The notes: a model not told the origin generated them from the letters alone. Positions 10,242-21,449 are shown, counted from the stretch's first letter. The stretch is DNA of 64,000 nucleotides from Nitzschia sp. pyKryTriq1 (GCA_956465555.1 OY101118.1:930001-994000); one strand, 5' to 3'. Made by a program: numbers and translations.

Positions 10242-10946
10242 ATGATCCCTGGCAACGACTCTACCAAGAGCTCCGAAAGTGGTTCGGAGTGCGCCGGGAA
10301 GTCGTCCAATGACAACTTTCCTTGGGCTTGGCTCAAAGCCTTGAATGACATTGTGAACGACGCTGCGCCGGAAATTATTCCCGATCCTCCCGTCGACGTT
10401 TTACCGTGGCTATACTTGGCTCCCATGTATTGTGTCCGCGACCGGGCGGCTTTCCTTCACGAAGAGCTTGGCATTACACATGTCCTCTCGACGAACCGCA
10501 TGCCACCCCAAGTTTTGGAGTCATTGTATTGGGAATTACGAAGCCATGAGATCGACCACCATTACGTCGCAGCGGACGACCAACTCTCTTACAACATGAT
10601 GGCGCACTGGGACGAATGCCGGGATTTTTTGCAGCAATGTATTGACTACCAGTACGATGATGAGGAGGATGAAGAAGGCGATCGGACCACCACAGCACGC
10701 CCAGCAGCACGAGGCAAGGCATTGGTACATTGTAATGCCGGTATGAATCGTTCCGGAACTGTCGCGGCGGCTGCCATGATGCACTTTGGCAAGATGGATC
10801 TATTACAGGTCGGGAGGGAGCTCAAAGCTAAGCGAGGCTACGTTTTGAGCAATTCCTCATTTGTGCATCAGCTAGTGGCATTTGCCTCCGAGCATGGTCA
10901 TCTGGGCGAAAAGCCCTCTGGGTACAGCGACGATCCCATTTTGTAA
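10242..10946 (+). CDS. Dual-specificity protein phosphatase
   Basis: Single exon, 234 residues. VDVLPWLYLAPMYCVRD is the recognition strand typical of DSPs, GITHVLSTN the following beta strand, and HCNAGMNRSGTVAAA the complete Cys-x5-Arg-Ser P-loop that forms the phosphocysteine intermediate. An acidic insert (YDDEEDEEGD) precedes the P-loop. The likely general-acid aspartate lies in the HHYVAADDQLSYNM stretch. No signal peptide, membrane segment or accessory domain is visible, so a soluble phosphatase of MAPK-phosphatase-like or atypical DSP type is expected; substrates cannot be predicted. An earlier in-frame ATG was not found. The 3' end lies 171 bp from the end of the opposite-strand methyltransferase gene. 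Confidence 0.88.
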   Translation: MIPGNDSTKSSESGSECAGKSSNDNFPWAWLKALNDIVNDAAPEIIPDPPVDVLPWLYLAPMYCVRDRAAFLHEELGITHVLSTNRMPPQVLESLYWELRSHEIDHHYVAADDQLSYNMMAHWDECRDFLQQCIDYQYDDEEDEEGDRTTTARPAARGKALVHCNAGMNRSGTVAAAAMMHFGKMDLLQVGRELKAKRGYVLSNSSFVHQLVAFASEHGHLGEKPSGYSDDPIL

Positions 10947-11117
10947 GTTGATGCCAGCATCATGACGCGAAGAAGAATGCGAAGAAGATCTTGGCAATTA
11001 AAAATACTTTATGGCTTCCAGAAACCGGCCACTTTCATCAGTGAAAGATTATTTATCCCGGTATTGTTGTCGGAAGCAAGCCCAAAGCAAAACGCACCTG
11101 CTCTACGAATACTCTAA

Positions 11118-11909
11118 TCATTCAGTCCATGCTGCGGAATGCTTATGATAAAAGGCGAAACCCAGGATCTTGTTTGCAGGCTTGCCTTGGGGGTACCTTC
11201 CAAAGTGAAATCCTTCCTCGCCAAACATCAACCTCTCCGTTTTCTCCCAGCCTTGACGTTCCAATCGACTGTCAATCTCGTCAGGGGTCAAACCTCCCGG
11301 AGTGTTGGTAGAGAAGTTCAGAATCAAGAACGAGTCTTTTTCCGACAACATGGAAACATTATCTAACAATTGTTCTTGGTCGTCTCTTTTTAAATACATG
11401 ATGAGACCTTCCAAAATCCAGCAAGTAGGAATAGTAGGTTGGTAGCCATGCCTGGTCGGCATGTCGGCAAGGGACTCTTTGAAAAATCCATTGTAACAGC
11501 TTTTCTCTCACACAGCTCCTCGGGTAGCTCCCCCTTTGCCTTTAGATTATCCAATATCTTCTGCTTGTAGTTCATGATGCTGGCCGTATCAACTTCCCAA
11601 TACAAAATGGCTTTCTTTAGGGATTCCATCCAATACGCACGAGTATCTACTCCAGCTCCCAAATTAAGGACTTGACATTTTGTTTTTCGTTTAGTAGTGC
11701 AATCCTCCAGCCATTGATCGACTTGATCATTGATCAATTTGGTCCGTGCCGCGGTGTACATCACATGACCTTCCAATCCAAATCCCTTTTAGTTCATTGT
11801 ACTCGGCCATGGCGGCCTTCAGCTTGTCTTCATCCGTCGTCAAACTATCAAAGATGGGACGATGGCGGGTGGGAATAATAGTGCTACTACTAGCAATAGT
11901 GCTGGACAT
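11118..11909 (-). pseudogene. LCMT-type SAM-dependent methyltransferase with two frame breaks
   Basis: Homology runs through three frames. The first (from MSSTIASSSTII at 11909) ends near MAEYNELKG. The second has LEGHVMYTAARTKLI, the SAM-binding VLNLGAGVDTRAYW and YWEVDTASIM. The third resumes at ESLADMPTRHGYQP with TCWILEGLIMYL and ends AFYHKHSAAWTE. These are the blocks of the leucine carboxyl methyltransferase/PPM1-like family. One break lies in a run of A and G near 11790 and behaves like one extra base. The other lies near 11470 and behaves like one missing base. No GT-AG intron removes them neatly. Either the gene is newly broken or the assembly has two single-base errors; blocks on both sides are well kept. 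The family methylates carboxyl or small-molecule groups; the substrate is unknown here. Confidence 0.7.
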
Positions 11910-12440
11910 GACGGCCGATGCGTTCTTACAGTATGTTTGTTTGTCTATCATCAGGTGGCAAACAAGCAACTGGGAACAATAGAAAAATCATCATCATCTC
12001 TTGCAAACACTAAGTTTTCCATACCGGTACAGTAGGACTACCAGTACCTAAATCCATAGGGGAGGAAGTTGTAGGCCCATAACCTGATAGTACACCCCGG
12101 GTCATAGATCCACTCGAAGTAGTCAAAAACGCAATCCAAGTAGTCAAAGAACCAATGGAGCTAACTAGTCAATGATGGTGTCCCCTGGGAATTTGGCCCT
12201 GGGGGTGACCACTGCTTGGATTGCTAGGCTTCATTGGAAGTTTTGTTCTCCTCCCAGACTGAGGGGTGATTTGTTGTTGGCGTTATTCGGTGAGAAACCG
12301 GGTGCGTAGTACAACCGTCGAATCTTTGCCAATAGCAACTGGTCCCCAACATCTAGAGGCCTAGAAAAAGCCCGTAATTGCCCCAAGTGACGTCACAGTT
12401 GAAAACACTATAATACTCCCTTTTCTACTTATACGATCCA
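11910..12440. other. Gap upstream of the methyltransferase; no gene seen
   Basis: No coding signal. A full CRE palindrome TGACGTCA lies at 12388-12395, followed by an AT-rich stretch that leads into the retroelement fossil. GTAC motifs occur near 12025-12050. Confidence 0.4.
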
Positions 12441-13500
12441 TTTCCATGCGAACATTTGCAATAAATAATTATTTCTCATTGATAATGGTTACTAACACAT
12501 TGTCGTTCGCTGAAGCGTTCGCTTACTGCATTGTATCTTTCGAGGGATTGCCAGCTTTAGTGTCGGGAATCACTTTGGGGGCAATTGGGGACCGGCAGAC
12601 AATGAACCGGTGGCGCGAGCAAAAGAAAAGTTGTGTGTGTTCATGTTCCATAACTGTGCTTTTCAACAAGAAATGAACGACGACTTGACCGCAAGAGTGC
12701 AGCTGCGACTTCCACCTCAGGAAGGTCCACTCGCACAGGCAAAGGTAGAACCAAACCGAATCAATCGAACCACTGAAGGCGGCGACCACGAGCTCTGTTA
12801 TAAGATGTACGTGGACGACTCGCAGACAGCAACCTTCGCGGAAGAGGAAAAGGCTAAGCAGTTAGTGGCAACAAGTGCAGAAGCAACGTACATTCTTCGA
12901 AGTTACCCAGGCAGAATTCACCAACCGTTTCTGACACCAACCATGGCGTACGACAAAGTGGAGTGGGCAATTGGAACGCAAGAAGTGATTCTTGGAATCC
13001 ATATCGATACAGACCGCATGATCATTCGGATTCCAACCAAAAAGCTCATTCGTCTAAGGGACCTCTTGAAGCAGCATTGGAATCGCAATCGCAAGCGTTT
13101 CGTAGTGAGACACGCAGCGCAGTTGGTAGGAAACCTATTGTGGTGCCTAAAAGGCAACTGGTGGTTGACGCATTTATGCTTCTCATTCATGAGCATAGTG
13201 CGAACGGCATTAGCAAACAATGGAAAACGACTGATTCGTACAAGACACTGGCAAGCTATCCTGGCGGAAACGTCGGAACTATGGCTCGAACCTACGGCAG
13301 GAGAACAAGATGGACGATTGTTAGGTCTCAGCAGTCGATGGAATCCACGTTATTCCCCAAGACTCGAAAGAATAATTTGAGTGTGACCGCGGACGGCGGC
13401 GCTCATGGTAAAGTTGGGTTTATCATGAACCAGCGGGATACCACCAGCAATCTTCACTGTCTTCTGTGTGCGAATAGAACTCATCCATCTACCGGTATGT
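12440..13500 (+). mobile_element. Retroelement fossil with reverse transcriptase region
   Basis: A reverse-transcriptase-like stretch contains YKMYVDDSQTA, the YxDD active-site box, followed by ILGIHIDTDRMIIRIPTKK and AAQLVGNLLWCL, which match the region after the palm of retroelement polymerases. An RNase H-like remnant follows. The pattern is closest to DIRS-like or Ty3-like elements; the family is not settled. No flanking long terminal repeats, gag or integrase/recombinase were recognised. The copy is partial and broken, with about two frame breaks. It looks moderately old, being fragmentary but still readable over some 250 residues. Confidence 0.65.
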
Positions 13501-14066
13501 ACCGAAAGTAGTTGTACGACTTGTACTCTAGTAGGGGGAGCCCAGTCTGAGGGATCTTTTGAGGCGCGCGCCTACCATGCCAGAAATCGGACATTGATTT
13601 AGGGCGCGCATGTACAAGTACGTGTAGTCTACCGGTATACGCGTACAGTACCGGTACAATACTATTATGAATAATTCGAGTTCTCAACGGGTCATCGAAC
13701 CCTGATCGAACCATACCGATCATTAGAAAGTATACATGTTTTAATACACGAATAACGATACACATGGTCTGGATAAAGTTTCCTCAGATACAAAGGTTTC
13801 CTATGTCCATGCATACAAGAGCCAACAAAAATTGGTAAAAAAGACTCGAGATTACTCCTTCTTCCAATGCATCTAAATTGAATTGTCAAAGTGGTCCAAG
13901 AAAGACACCAACGCAACCAAACGTAAAAAGTGGTCGGAGGAGGAGCGAGTGAGAGTAGCTTGTTTCAATTATTTGATTGTCAAACGGAGTACTTGTAGTT
14001 TCGTTGTCGAAGACGAAGGAGCATCAGACCCCTTCAGTCAGTACCGGTAGCGAAAGATCTCCGATT
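13501..14066. other. GTAC-rich gap before the coiled-coil gene
   Basis: No gene was recognised. GTAC tetranucleotides cluster at about 13487-13535 and 13609-13665, several within CCGGTA/TACCGG contexts. The frame of the downstream protein stays open back to 13977, but no ATG is seen there; an upstream noncoding or coding exon cannot be excluded. Confidence 0.4.
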
Positions 14067-17000
14067 ATGTCCCCAAGGCCGCAAGTGCCGCCCATGGAAC
14101 AGTTCAAAACATCCGGTGGAGGAGCCGCGTCGCCTTTGAAGTCGCCCACTGCGATTACAAATTCCATCCGCGGCCAATCGAGATCGCCTTCCCATCCCCG
14201 CTCTGCTTACAACACTCCTCAGTCGAAACATCGTTTGGGTCCGCCGTATAGTTACAGTTCCGAACAGGAAAGAAAGTTAACACCTTCGCAGCGGAGGCGA
14301 CCTCTGGGAGACATGGGCAAGTTTATGGACGCCCCTGGTACCAGTGCGCATGCAGGTGCTAACGAGACTGCCGAAGTGGTATTTCCCCATAAAATGGAGC
14401 CAAAGATTGTGGGAGGGTTGTTGAACCTCAACCACAATGTTTTGGCGTGTGCGAGCCACAACAAGGACGCTTCCCAAGAATACTCCCAGGAGTACGGACC
14501 AGTCGCCAAGATGAACCTTGGACTCTGTGTGGATCAAACAGCTGTCGTTGCCAGCGATTTTGCTGTCACGACGGCCGAGGTTTTCAGGCAGGAGTGTAGA
14601 ACTGATAATCGTGGCAGGGGCTCAGATGTTCACGGGGAAGGGGCTGCGTTCAACAATCGAAGTCGATCCGGAGGTCGTTACGAGAAGAAGATCCAGAGTT
14701 ACGCTATTCCCGATAACAACAGTCTCGCTTCCTCTTCCATCTCGGACGTGGAACGGAGAGACTCCTACAGTGACGATAATGACATGGGCAAAACACACAA
14801 GTCGGGTGACGGCAGTCGACGCAGGAGCTCCCGATCTCTCTCGAGTAAGAGCCCCGAAAGCTCTCGATACCTGGAAACACTTTACCCCGAGAACGCCACA
14901 GAGTTTGATGCTTCTCCTCCACGAGTACCCCGCACTTCTTCCGCAAAGGAGTTCCAACCAAGAGTTGATAATGCTCAGCTGATGGAGGCTCGAATGGAAT
15001 TGTTCCGACTGGGACAGTCCGAAGAAGACTCCCCGCAATCAGAAGCCAAACTCACAAGAGCGCTTCAAGACTTGAAACGCCAGGACAAAGTTATCGATGG
15101 CTGGAAACGTCAACTTGAAATGACACAAAAGCATCTGGATGAAACTTTTACTGAACTTGAGAAATCGAAGAAAGAGTCCCAGGAGAAGCAGCAAAAGGCA
15201 ACTGAAATTCGCGCTAAAGCAGTACAAGAACGCAAGAAACTCCAAGAATTGTACGATGCTGAGCTGGAACAGCGAAAGACACTCCAGGACAGCGTGGGGA
15301 AGTTGCAGCGGGAAGTTTCGTCTCTCAAGGTCGCGTTGCGAAATGCTCGAAATTCAAGTGGGGTGTCGAATGCATCAAAACCTCGAGGGGCGACTGAAAC
15401 TGCAAGCACGGGGCAGGTTATCTCGCTGAAGGCTGAGATTGTCGAACTTAGATCACAACTCGCGGAAGCCCACGCAGCAAGCATCGATGATCATTCCACA
15501 CTGAACTCTACAGGCGGGGAAGTCGAGGAGCTGAGAAAAAGGCTCAAGGCTGCGGAGGTAGAACTCAACCAGCTTCGAGGCAGGGGCGAAGATGCTGAGA
15601 AAACGAAACATAAATTCGAGGAGTCCGAAAGGTTGCTCAAAGCAAAGATCGAAAGGATTGAGTCTGAAGCCAAGGAGATGCAGAAGACATTGGAAGAAAG
15701 TCTCAAAGCGGCGGTCGAAGAGGAAAACGAACTTCGATCAGAGCTTGGCAAGGCCAAGGCCAACGTTCAAAGGTTGGAGAGAGAACGTTCCCGGAAGAGG
15801 GTTCATTCTGCCGCTGATGTTGACAGGTTGACGAAACAATTAGAGAAAGCAAAGGAAGAGATCGCCCAACTAAAGCAGCAGCAGGAGACTGAAGAAAAGG
15901 CGGCAAAGGAGGAATCCCAGAAGCTGAAGGGCGAGCTCAGTGATCTCAGACAAAAGCTTTTCGATGCCACCAAGGAGTTCGCCAGCAAAGCCACGATGTC
16001 GTTGGAGGAAAGGATGAAAATGGCGACCGACTTGAAAGACCTGCGGGGAGAAGTTTCAGTGCTAAGGAATCAGCTTCAACTCAAGACCGAGGAAGCTGAT
16101 TCTCAGGCGAAGAAAATCAGCGGGCTCGAAGCCAAGTCAAAAGACATCCCAGATCGGATAACTAGTTCGAGACAGATTACTGAGCTGCAAGATGAAATCA
16201 AAACCTTGAAGGATAACGAGGTCAGCTTGCGTGAAGAAATCACGCAGTATAAGTCTTTGCTAGAGCACAAGAAGGCCGAAGTGGCCAATGCTCATTCAGC
16301 CCTCGAGGCTCAGTCCTGCGACGAGTCAGCTAACCTTGAAAAGCTTCGAAGCCAAGTGGAAGAGCTCAAGTTGTCCGAAGAAAAGAGAGCAGAACAGGAG
16401 GAGATGTCCGCTAATCTTCGTAAAGAAGTAATCGTGCTGGAAAAGAAAGTTGAGTTTCTTCAAAGGAAAATGAAAGCACAAGAAGCAAGGGACTTGGAAT
16501 CAAAGGCGGCCGAAGAGTCTTTCAAGGGTGAAATCGCAACACTCAAAGCGAAGTTGGGTGAATCTGAGTCGAAGTGCACAGAGGAAAGCTTTCGTGCTGA
16601 AGAGGAACGAAGAATAAGCAAAGAGAACGAGACCCGATTTACTCAAGAACTTGATGAACTCAGACACGAAAATGAACAGAGCACTGAGGACAAAATGCAA
16701 TTGCGACAGGAGCTAGAAGATCTTCGAAAACAGCTGGCCAGCGGGATTGGTGGCTCCAGTAGATCTGTGACTAAGTCTGGAGACAATGAGAGCACCGAGG
16801 TGCCGTCAAAGGTGATTAAATTACGCAGCGAGCTGGCCTTGGCACGAGCTCGCTTAGCCGCAGCTCGAGAACAGACGGCAATGTTTTCTTTAAGTCCAAC
16901 TCGAGGTCCAATTCCTGCCGAAAAGCGCGAAGAAATTTTGTCAGAATACACCACGGAATATTCGGATCGTTCCTCGGTAGGTTCAGTGGGGTCCTGCTGG

Positions 17001-17678
17001 GCCCCGCCGGGCATCATGGTGGTGCCAGCGGATGCGGTGGAGTCACCACCTCAGGTCTTTGCCTCGGAGGCTGAGGATTCGAGTGCTCACGACGCTGCTT
17101 CAAGTACAGCGGATCCTACTTCAGTCCACTTTGACCCAGAAGCAGAACCAGAAGAGCCGAATACAGATTCCGAACCTGCGAAAGTCTCCTTTTGGGAAAG
17201 GTCTCTAATGGAGGAAGAATCGAAGTTTGAAGAATCTAAGGTTTCGCCCGAATTCATGGACAAATCGAAGTTCACTCCATCACCGAGGAGTGCTTGCTCT
17301 TTTGGAGAGAAATCGTTGATTGACGAAGACGTTGGAGAAACTTTCCCCGAGTCATCACTGCAGGACGAATTCGAGGCAAGATTTGGATTGCAAACGCCCG
17401 AAAAAGCAAGACTCGGTACCGGCGTCGATGAATTGCGCAGGCAGCTGCTAGAATCAAGCAAAAGACTGGAAAAGGCGAATACCAGGCTAAACGGCCTTGT
17501 TGATCTACCGGAACTCAAGAAGGTCAATGGTTTCATTGCAGCACCCTATCGTGGAATCAACCGTGACACCTTCTTGGTAATTGCCGAGGAAGAGAAAGTT
17601 GGTGGCGCTATCGACGAAGTTGTGACAAGTGACGCTGACGGAATCGAAGTCCAACGCGTGCAGTACGCTGACGTTTAG
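14067..17678 (+). CDS. Long coiled-coil protein, function unknown
   Basis: Single exon from the first in-frame ATG, 1,203 residues; the frame stays open 90 bp further upstream without an ATG, so a 5' exon is possible. Residues 1 to about 300 are low-complexity, rich in Ser/Pro/Arg with many SP and SPxR sites, suggesting proline-directed phosphorylation and disorder. From about 310 to 960 there is nearly continuous heptad-rich helix (DLKRQDKVIDGWKRQLEM and many E/K/L/Q repeats), a long parallel coiled coil. The tail is acidic (PEAEPEEPNTDSEP), then has a short helix (ELRRQLLESSKRLEKAN) and a conserved-looking end, KVNGFIAAPYRGINRDTF. It resembles scaffold or cytoskeletal proteins in composition only; no motor, CH or kinase domain is present. 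Its end lies 87 bp from the end of the AAA ATPase gene. Confidence 0.8.
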   Translation: MSPRPQVPPMEQFKTSGGGAASPLKSPTAITNSIRGQSRSPSHPRSAYNTPQSKHRLGPPYSYSSEQERKLTPSQRRRPLGDMGKFMDAPGTSAHAGANETAEVVFPHKMEPKIVGGLLNLNHNVLACASHNKDASQEYSQEYGPVAKMNLGLCVDQTAVVASDFAVTTAEVFRQECRTDNRGRGSDVHGEGAAFNNRSRSGGRYEKKIQSYAIPDNNSLASSSISDVERRDSYSDDNDMGKTHKSGDGSRRRSSRSLSSKSPESSRYLETLYPENATEFDASPPRVPRTSSAKEFQPRVDNAQLMEARMELFRLGQSEEDSPQSEAKLTRALQDLKRQDKVIDGWKRQLEMTQKHLDETFTELEKSKKESQEKQQKATEIRAKAVQERKKLQELYDAELEQRKTLQDSVGKLQREVSSLKVALRNARNSSGVSNASKPRGATETASTGQVISLKAEIVELRSQLAEAHAASIDDHSTLNSTGGEVEELRKRLKAAEVELNQLRGRGEDAEKTKHKFEESERLLKAKIERIESEAKEMQKTLEESLKAAVEEENELRSELGKAKANVQRLERERSRKRVHSAADVDRLTKQLEKAKEEIAQLKQQQETEEKAAKEESQKLKGELSDLRQKLFDATKEFASKATMSLEERMKMATDLKDLRGEVSVLRNQLQLKTEEADSQAKKISGLEAKSKDIPDRITSSRQITELQDEIKTLKDNEVSLREEITQYKSLLEHKKAEVANAHSALEAQSCDESANLEKLRSQVEELKLSEEKRAEQEEMSANLRKEVIVLEKKVEFLQRKMKAQEARDLESKAAEESFKGEIATLKAKLGESESKCTEESFRAEEERRISKENETRFTQELDELRHENEQSTEDKMQLRQELEDLRKQLASGIGGSSRSVTKSGDNESTEVPSKVIKLRSELALARARLAAAREQTAMFSLSPTRGPIPAEKREEILSEYTTEYSDRSSVGSVGSCWAPPGIMVVPADAVESPPQVFASEAEDSSAHDAASSTADPTSVHFDPEAEPEEPNTDSEPAKVSFWERSLMEEESKFEESKVSPEFMDKSKFTPSPRSACSFGEKSLIDEDVGETFPESSLQDEFEARFGLQTPEKARLGTGVDELRRQLLESSKRLEKANTRLNGLVDLPELKKVNGFIAAPYRGINRDTFLVIAEEEKVGGAIDEVVTSDADGIEVQRVQYADV

Positions 17679-17765
17679 ATCACTCTTGGTATCTATCATC
17701 ATCGCATACTATTAGCAACTACTAAAACCTAGTCCAGCAAGAACTTTCTGAGAGTCTTCTTATTT

Positions 17766-19484
17766 TTATTCCGGCGATAGCTCGTCGTTCGACTCCTCCG
17801 CTTTTGCCTCATTGGAGACGTCCTCCTCTTTCTCTTCAGAATGATCACTGTTTCCCATGCTATTAAGGACATCTTCCACTGCGCAGTCAAAGTCTTCCCT
17901 AGTCACCAAGCAATCCATGATAGAATTTGTCGGCTGTCCAGAACTGCCATTGGCGTGTTCAGAGAAGTCGTTGACCGCCCGTTCCAGTGCATGGCTTGCA
18001 GCTGCTCTTGCAACACCAGCAAGGGCAGCCCCGGAAAACCCTTCACATTTTTTTGCAATGTCCTCTAGCAGCTCTGAGTATGACAGCAGGCCAGACAATT
18101 GCTTCTTCTACCAAGAAGGAAATTTCAATCTGAGTGTGAATATACCGTTGCTTACAACCGCAGTCAATTGAAGGACTACTTACCTGTATTTGTTGGAAGG
18201 CAGCTGTACCTTCTGGAGGATCATCTACCAGTAGACGTCCTGCTTCGTGCATGTTAGAGGTGTGCACTTTTAGAATACTAACACGTTGATCCAAACTACG
18301 GGGTGGTGGGACCTCAACTTGCACTTCAAACCGTCCCGGACGCAATAGAGCTTCATTCAAAGAATAAAATTAGTTGGACAATTTCGAATCTTCCACCAAT
18401 TTCGAATCTTCGACTCACCTGGCTCGATCAGACTTCTCTTGTTTGTCAAGCCAATGACCAACGTAGGAACAGGAAGAGGATGGACACCGTCCATTTTGGC
18501 AAGAAGCTGATTGACTACGCTATCGCGCGCGACACCAGCGTCACCTTGCTCGCCCTTACCGCCTCTTCCTCCCCGCGTTCTAGCAACAGCATCGAATTCG
18601 TCCATCACGACGACGTGCAAAGCTGCTCTCGCAATTCCTTCTCCCCCATCTTTCTCTCCGAGTCTGTAGCGGTCATAGATATCTGGGGGGGAATCGAAGA
18701 TCTGTCTCAGATTCTTTTCACTCGAACCGACGAATTTATCCATAATTTCCGGCCCGCTGACCACAGTGATGGGACGCATGGGCGACAGGATGTTTCCTAG
18801 AGTCCGAGCCAACAAGGTCTTTCCGCACCCAGGTTTGCCATACAAAAGCAGTCCTCGCACGGGATGAATACCGAGTTCTTTCAACAGCTGTGGAGGCGCA
18901 GCTAGAGGTGTCCATACGCGCCTCTTTACTTGTGCCAAAACGTCGTCCAAGCCCCCGATGCCCAAGCTTTCGCCAGCAAAAGAAGATCCCGCACCAGCCG
19001 TAGCGATCATTTCTGATACGCGATTGGATGCTTCAACGAGTTCCTTTGTTACAGGCGGTAGCTCGTTTGTAACTTTTCCTTCCATTTCTTTTTGCAGACT
19101 AGCCTTGTCCTGTGCAATGGTTGCAATAGAATCTGGATTCAAGACGGAATTCATAAACACGTCGGGCTTACTATCTGCGGATGCCTCTCGCCTAGAAAGT
19201 GCGGACCGTCCTCCTGCCACACTGTCGGCGACATTTGATCCCGTTGTCTGCGTACTTCTCTGTTCTTCCCACTGTTTTCGCTCCAATGCTTCCTTCCACC
19301 GCTTTTCTGAATCCGTCTTCCCCAGCTCATCGGCAAACTTCTCCATATATGTCTTGTTCAACGGCACACCAGCTCGTTTTACCATTCGCAATGACTGTTG
19401 TACAAGCTCCTCATCCATCGCCTCGCTGGAAATTTGGTCCAGTACATTGAATATCCGTTCTCGCTATTGTTAGAATTGTACAGT

Positions 19485-19517
<33 letters not shown>

Positions 19518-20064
19518 GTCGTCATCATCATAAGTTAGAAAAAACGGGCTCATCTTTTGCATCCTCCGACGAAAAGTACTGTACTCACGGACTTGGGTGA
19601 TCCCGACATGATGTACTTGTCCAGAAGCCCGGATAAGTTATCCATCAATCCCTTGACGTATCTTGAATTCTGTATACATAGAAGTCATATTATGTGACGA
19701 CAAATAAAATGAGAAAATGAAATGATGCCAAGAGGCTGCCTGTACCCATACAGTCCGTACACACAAAAACCAAGCAATGGGCTGACTGACTGATTGACTG
19801 ACATGCACGTACTCGTTCTGCATTATTAGCGTCATCGGTTTCGGATGAAACTTGGGAAGGCGGCGACGACGAAGACGACGACTCTGACGACGACATGAAG
19901 AGCTCTCTAAGCTGGTGATCTGACGACGTGCTTGGAGCAGAAGAAGAATCTCTCGATGCTGCCATGGCCTTCCATTTCGGCAGAAGAAATGCCGTGCTAA
20001 AAAGCAACAACTCGAGAAGGAGAGCCGCCGTCAAGCAGTGCATTTTCTGCCATTTGAGGAGCAT
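17766..20064 (-). CDS. Plastid-directed NSF-like AAA ATPase
   Basis: Five exons, 20064-19813, 19669-19589, 19463-18419, 18350-18184 and 18101-17766, give 626 residues. The N terminus HCLTAALLLELLLFSTAFLLPKW is a signal with an A|F site and suggests plastid targeting. A helical region (RIFNVLDQISSEAMDEELVQ) leads to one AAA module. This has GIGGLDDVLAQVKRRVWTPL, Walker A GKPGCGKT, Walker B HVVVMDEFDAV, sensor-1 VIGLTNK, and the arginine-finger region ALLRPGRFEVQVEV. The order and wording match the D1 domain of NSF (vesicle-fusing ATPase), including SGPEIMDKFVGSSEKNLRQIF and GFSGAALAGVARAAASHALER. NSF itself has an N domain and two AAA rings, both absent here except D1. The acidic tail (EEKEEDVSNEAKAEESNDEL) is unusual. 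An (ATC)n run fills the second intron at 19478-19531. Confidence 0.82.
19478..19531. repeat. (ATC)n microsatellite in an intron
   Basis: About 50 bp of nearly perfect ATC/CGTC triplets sit inside the intron between exons 2 and 3 of the AAA ATPase gene. Confidence 0.8.
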
Positions 20065-21449
20065 TATTCTCGAAGTAGCGTCACTACTGGTCGCAGCCTT
20101 CTATTATATGATGCCCTTGCTGGCCTACTAGCTATTGTAGTCGCCGGCAACGAGTAAAAGCACGAGATCGCATACAGTACGTTCCATCATGGTCGGTGGT
20201 CGGAGGCTTTGGCGTCTGTCTGATGTAGAGTGGCGAGCCCACATTTTTTCTTCTCGGTCCGTGCGTACCGGTACTTGCTTGTACAAGTGCTGTACAGTAC
20301 GTGTACCTGCATGTTTTTCTACGCCCACGCGATGCTTGGCCGCAAGCTATGCGCTATGCCGTACAGCATGTACCACGGTACAAATTCTACCTACGACAGA
20401 ACAGATGGAATAATACGACTAAACTATTTACGCTATACTACTCCCGTCACTACTTGCTTTTCGAAATCAGCTTAGGAATCCTACTACGAGTACAGGTGAT
20501 ACACTGGTCTGTGACCTTGGCAACAATGAGCCCTCGCATTTTATACCAGTTCCTTGGCCCTGCAGCAATAATTTCCAATTGCACCCGATACATTTCCGTA
20601 ACACGACCAAATGGCTCAAATCTCTACTGAATACCCTTGCAGGAAAGAAGCAAGATGAACATGAGGCACTTGTCAATCTTCTGATGATGATAATGATAGT
20701 AGTAAAAGCGTAAATGGTACGAGAGTAGTTTAGTCCTTTGATTCCTTCTGTTCCATCGTAGGTAGAATTTGTACCGGACCGTGAGGAGCAACCGCGGGGA
20801 AGATCCTCGGATCCGTGCGATGGCCAGACCGCCAACTGATGATGGCCGGAACTGCGACATGTCACCCCTTATCTACTAACTAAAAGTACGAGTAGTTATG
20901 CCAAGGCTAGCCATGCCTCAAAACCAAATCCAAAACTGCGCGTTTTGGATTTTTCGCGCAGGGCCACGCGTGGACGAACAAACCAACCTGGCACGCATGC
21001 ACGCAAAAACCTATTATTTATGGGTCACTCAAGATTTACTATTATGCCCCCAAGACTAAACGGAAATATCAAAATGTCTCTATCTGCGACGATGGCGGCA
21101 GTAGTAGTACAGTATTTGCAACAACGCACAACCGACCAGCAACTGGTAGACTACTGCACTGGGTGGTACCTGGTACGAGTACAAGTACCTGGTAGTGTTG
21201 ACTACCATTCGTAACAACTACCGAGAGCAAATTTCAGCCGTCTACTGCATGCAGTGCGAGTACGAGTACGCATCGTTTCATCGGCATTCTTGCAACTCTC
21301 TTGCTCTTGAATCATCTACCAGGTAGACAAGCAGTACAGTACGATATAGTTCTTGCACGTCTAACGATATCATCTGCAGTGACTCATCTTTATTTTTACA
21401 CACATTGCAAGAAGGACGGAAAGAAGTGAATGAATCACCAAGCATCATC
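20065..21449. other. Divergent gap with inverted repeat; no gene seen
   Basis: Head-to-head gap between the AAA ATPase and villin-headpiece genes. It contains the inverted repeat listed separately (20376-20776) and GTAC-rich patches at about 20260-20300, 20370-20385 and 21165-21195. Small open frames show no recognisable content. The downstream frame is open back to 21405 without an ATG, directly after a possible AG acceptor (TTGCAAG), so an upstream exon of that gene may lie here. Confidence 0.45.
20376..20776. repeat. Imperfect inverted repeat, possible MITE remnant
   Basis: CGGTACAAATTCTACCTACG at 20376 recurs on the opposite strand ending at 20776. Similarity continues inwards for about 60 bp with substitutions and small gaps, through GACTAAACTA and TTTACGCT to about 20434 and 20707. 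The pair encloses about 270 bp with no coding content. The size and layout suit an old non-autonomous DNA element or a hairpin-forming remnant. Confidence 0.6.

Noticed and set aside
12610-13380. 256-aa reading frame taken as a host gene
   Set aside because: It has the YVDD box and polymerase order of retroelements and is best seen as a fossil.
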